Made by a program: the position numbers and the translations under genes | The notes under the pieces: model-generated | Database searches by the model: none | Told to the model about the DNA's origin: nothing | What the model saw: only the letters and a program-made list of their open reading frames with translations | Part shown: positions 5,575-6,843 of the stretch, in pieces | Position numbering within the stretch: position 1 is the stretch's first letter | Layout of the letters: each line of letters begins with the position of its first letter | NCBI GenBank assembly: GCA_964496755.1 | Contig: CAZCBD010000151.1 | Location: 1-6,843, forward strand | DNA: 6,843 bases | Direction of reading: 5' to 3' | Source: CAZCBD01 sp964496755 | Lineage (GTDB): Bacteria; Bacteroidota; Ignavibacteria; Ignavibacteriales; Melioribacteraceae

Positions 5575-6387
5575 ATGAAATTAATTTCATTTAATGTTAA
5601 TGGTATCAGAGCCAGATTACATCAAATAAAAGAAGTTATAAATAAATATACCCCTGATATTATTGGTCTTCAGGAAATAAAAGTACAGGATGCACAATTT
5701 CCGATAGAAGATATATCAAGCTTAGGATATCATGCTGAATATTTCGGGCAAAAATCCCATTACGGTGTAGCGTTGCTTTCAAAAGAAAAACCTGTATCCG
5801 TAATTAAAGGTTTCCCGAACGACAGGGAAGATGCTCAGCGAAGATTTATTTTAGGTGAATATATAATCAATAATAAAAATGTGTTTGTTAGTAATGGTTA
5901 TTTTCCTCAAGGAGAAAATAGAAAGCATCCCGTTAAATTTCCTGCAAAAGAAAAATTTTATGCAGATTTAATTTCTTTCTTAATTGAAAATAATTCTGCT
6001 GAAAAAAACTTTGTGATAATGGGGGATATGAATATTTCGCCAACTGATTCGGATATTGGGATTGGAGAGGAGAATGCAAAACGTTGGCTTAAAGCCGGCA
6101 AAACTTCCTTTTTACCCGAGGAAAGAGAATGGTTGAAAAAAATTTTTGATTTAGGGTTTATTGATACCTTTAGATACTTGTATCCCGATGAAAAAAATCT
6201 TTTTAGTTGGTTCGATTATCGAAGTTTCGGTTTTAATCGTGATCCTAAAAGAGGGTTGCGAATTGATTTGATTTTAGCTTCAAAACCGCTAATTGCTAAA
6301 TGTAAATCAACATTAATTGATTACGCAATAAGAGGAATGGAAAAACCTAGCGATCATTGTCCTGTAATTGCGGAATTTATTTTTTAG
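5575..6387 (+). CDS. xthA: Exodeoxyribonuclease III (AP endonuclease, XthA type)
   Basis: This 270-residue enzyme of the endonuclease/exonuclease/phosphatase fold cuts DNA at abasic sites and degrades duplex DNA from 3' ends in base excision repair. All catalytic landmarks of the E. coli enzyme are present: N7 (SFNVNGIRAR), E34 (GLQEIKV), Y109 (NGYFPQGE), D151 and N153 (GDMNISPTD), W212 (FSWFDYRS), D231 (RGLRIDLILAS), and D260-H261 (KPSDHCPV). The blocks GIGEENAKRWL and SFLPEEREWL also match the E. coli branch (268 residues) rather than the shorter ExoA type. ATG 5575 gives the family's normal MKLISFNVNG start and has AAGGA upstream. The gene is complete with no missing key residue. The next gene starts 56 bases later on the same strand and may be co-transcribed. 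Confidence 0.97.
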   Translation: MKLISFNVNGIRARLHQIKEVINKYTPDIIGLQEIKVQDAQFPIEDISSLGYHAEYFGQKSHYGVALLSKEKPVSVIKGFPNDREDAQRRFILGEYIINNKNVFVSNGYFPQGENRKHPVKFPAKEKFYADLISFLIENNSAEKNFVIMGDMNISPTDSDIGIGEENAKRWLKAGKTSFLPEEREWLKKIFDLGFIDTFRYLYPDEKNLFSWFDYRSFGFNRDPKRGLRIDLILASKPLIAKCKSTLIDYAIRGMEKPSDHCPVIAEFIF

Positions 6388-6398
6388 AATCTTATTTG

Positions 6399-6406
6399 TA
6401 ACTTTG
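6399..6406 (+). promoter_or_regulatory. Possible Bacteroidota-type -7 promoter box before apbE
   Basis: TAACTTTG matches the TAnnTTTG -7 consensus exactly and lies 37 bases before the apbE start, in the short gap after xthA. No TTTG -33 element is seen at 17-23 bases upstream, and TTG at 6368 is too far. An 8-base motif with two free positions can occur by chance in AT-rich DNA. Confidence 0.3.
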
Positions 6407-6443
6407 TCATCTTAACTTTAATAACATTGGTATTGAGAAATTT

Positions 6444-6843
6444 ATGAAATTTAGATTTATAATTGGTTTGGCTTTTCTTTTGGTAATCACTTCGTGTTCA
6501 GAAGCAATTCAAAAAAATGAAATTGTTTTTTCCGGCTCCACTATGGGAACTACTTATTCAGTTAGAATTGTCCCTGAAAATTTATTGCAAAAAATAGATT
6601 CGAAAACTGTAAAGCACAGTGTTGATAGTATCCTTGTTGATGTTAATAAAAAAATGTCGACTTTTATTTCCGATTCCGAAATTTCGAAATTTAATAAGTT
6701 GAAAAAAATAGAATGGGTGAAAGTATCCGATGATTTTTACAAGGTTTTAGATGCATCAATTGAGGTTGGGAAAAAGTCGGGGAATGCTCTTGATATTACA
6801 GTTGGTAGATTAGTGGAACTTTGGGGGTTCGGACCCGATGATA
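6444..6843 (+). CDS. apbE: FAD:protein FMN transferase, lipoprotein, N-terminal part (3' end outside window)
   Basis: The visible 133 residues are about 40% of the usual length. ApbE attaches FMN from FAD to a threonine of proteins such as NqrB, NqrC or RnfG, outside the cytoplasmic membrane, and needs magnesium. Residues 1-17 are a lipoprotein signal peptide (MKFRFIIGLAFLLVITS) followed by C18, the lipid-attachment cysteine. The mature part has the family blocks GSTMGTTYSV (31-40), which begins the FAD site, KKMSTFISDSEISKFN (69-84), and LDITVGRLVELWGFGP ending near 131. Later catalytic residues are outside the window. The start has TGAGAAA seven bases upstream, in the same context as two other genes here. 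No nqr or rnf genes are visible, so the target protein is unknown. The family call is firm despite truncation. Confidence 0.95.
   Translation, partial: MKFRFIIGLAFLLVITSCSEAIQKNEIVFSGSTMGTTYSVRIVPENLLQKIDSKTVKHSVDSILVDVNKKMSTFISDSEISKFNKLKKIEWVKVSDDFYKVLDASIEVGKKSGNALDITVGRLVELWGFGPDD

Overview
This AT-rich window holds four complete protein genes and two genes cut by its edges. It looks chromosomal and bacterial. The best guess is the Bacteroidota/Chlorobi/Ignavibacteria group. The grounds are base composition, a proline-tRNA ligase tail of the archaeal/eukaryote-like (type 3) form, a Bacteroidota-like lipoprotein ApbE, and one TAnnTTTG promoter-like box. The phylum is an inference and no single gene proves it. 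There are no RNA genes, insertion sequences, CRISPR arrays or phage genes.

Layout. At 2-130 (+) is the last part of proS. A 270-residue gene of unknown function (114-926, +) overlaps its end by 17 bases and probably starts at TTG. After a spacer of about 100 bases comes a full-length DegT/DnrJ/EryC1/StrS-family sugar aminotransferase (1029-2207, +). Convergent with it lies the largest gene, 2228-5458 (-), which encodes a 1076-residue protein that is almost entirely coiled coil. A 116-base divergent spacer separates it from xthA (exonuclease III, 5575-6387, +). A lipoprotein FAD:protein FMN transferase, apbE, follows at 6444 and runs off the right edge.

The known genes do housekeeping or cell-surface jobs: tRNA charging, nucleotide-sugar amination, abasic-site repair and flavinylation of membrane redox proteins. 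They do not form one pathway. The two unknowns are the 270-residue protein behind proS and the giant coiled-coil protein.

The coiled-coil protein is the most interesting item. From about residue 69 to 873 the heptad pattern reads in one unbroken register. A 14-residue module, L-x-x-[EK]-K-x-x-[LI]-x-x-x-[IL], recurs 13 times. Every interval is a multiple of 7, and several are exactly 49 residues. There is no ATPase head, membrane segment or signal peptide, which suggests a long rod or filament former. Three genes share nearly the same start context, GAGAAATTTA(A)TG, which fixes their start codons at sites later than the longest open frames would give.
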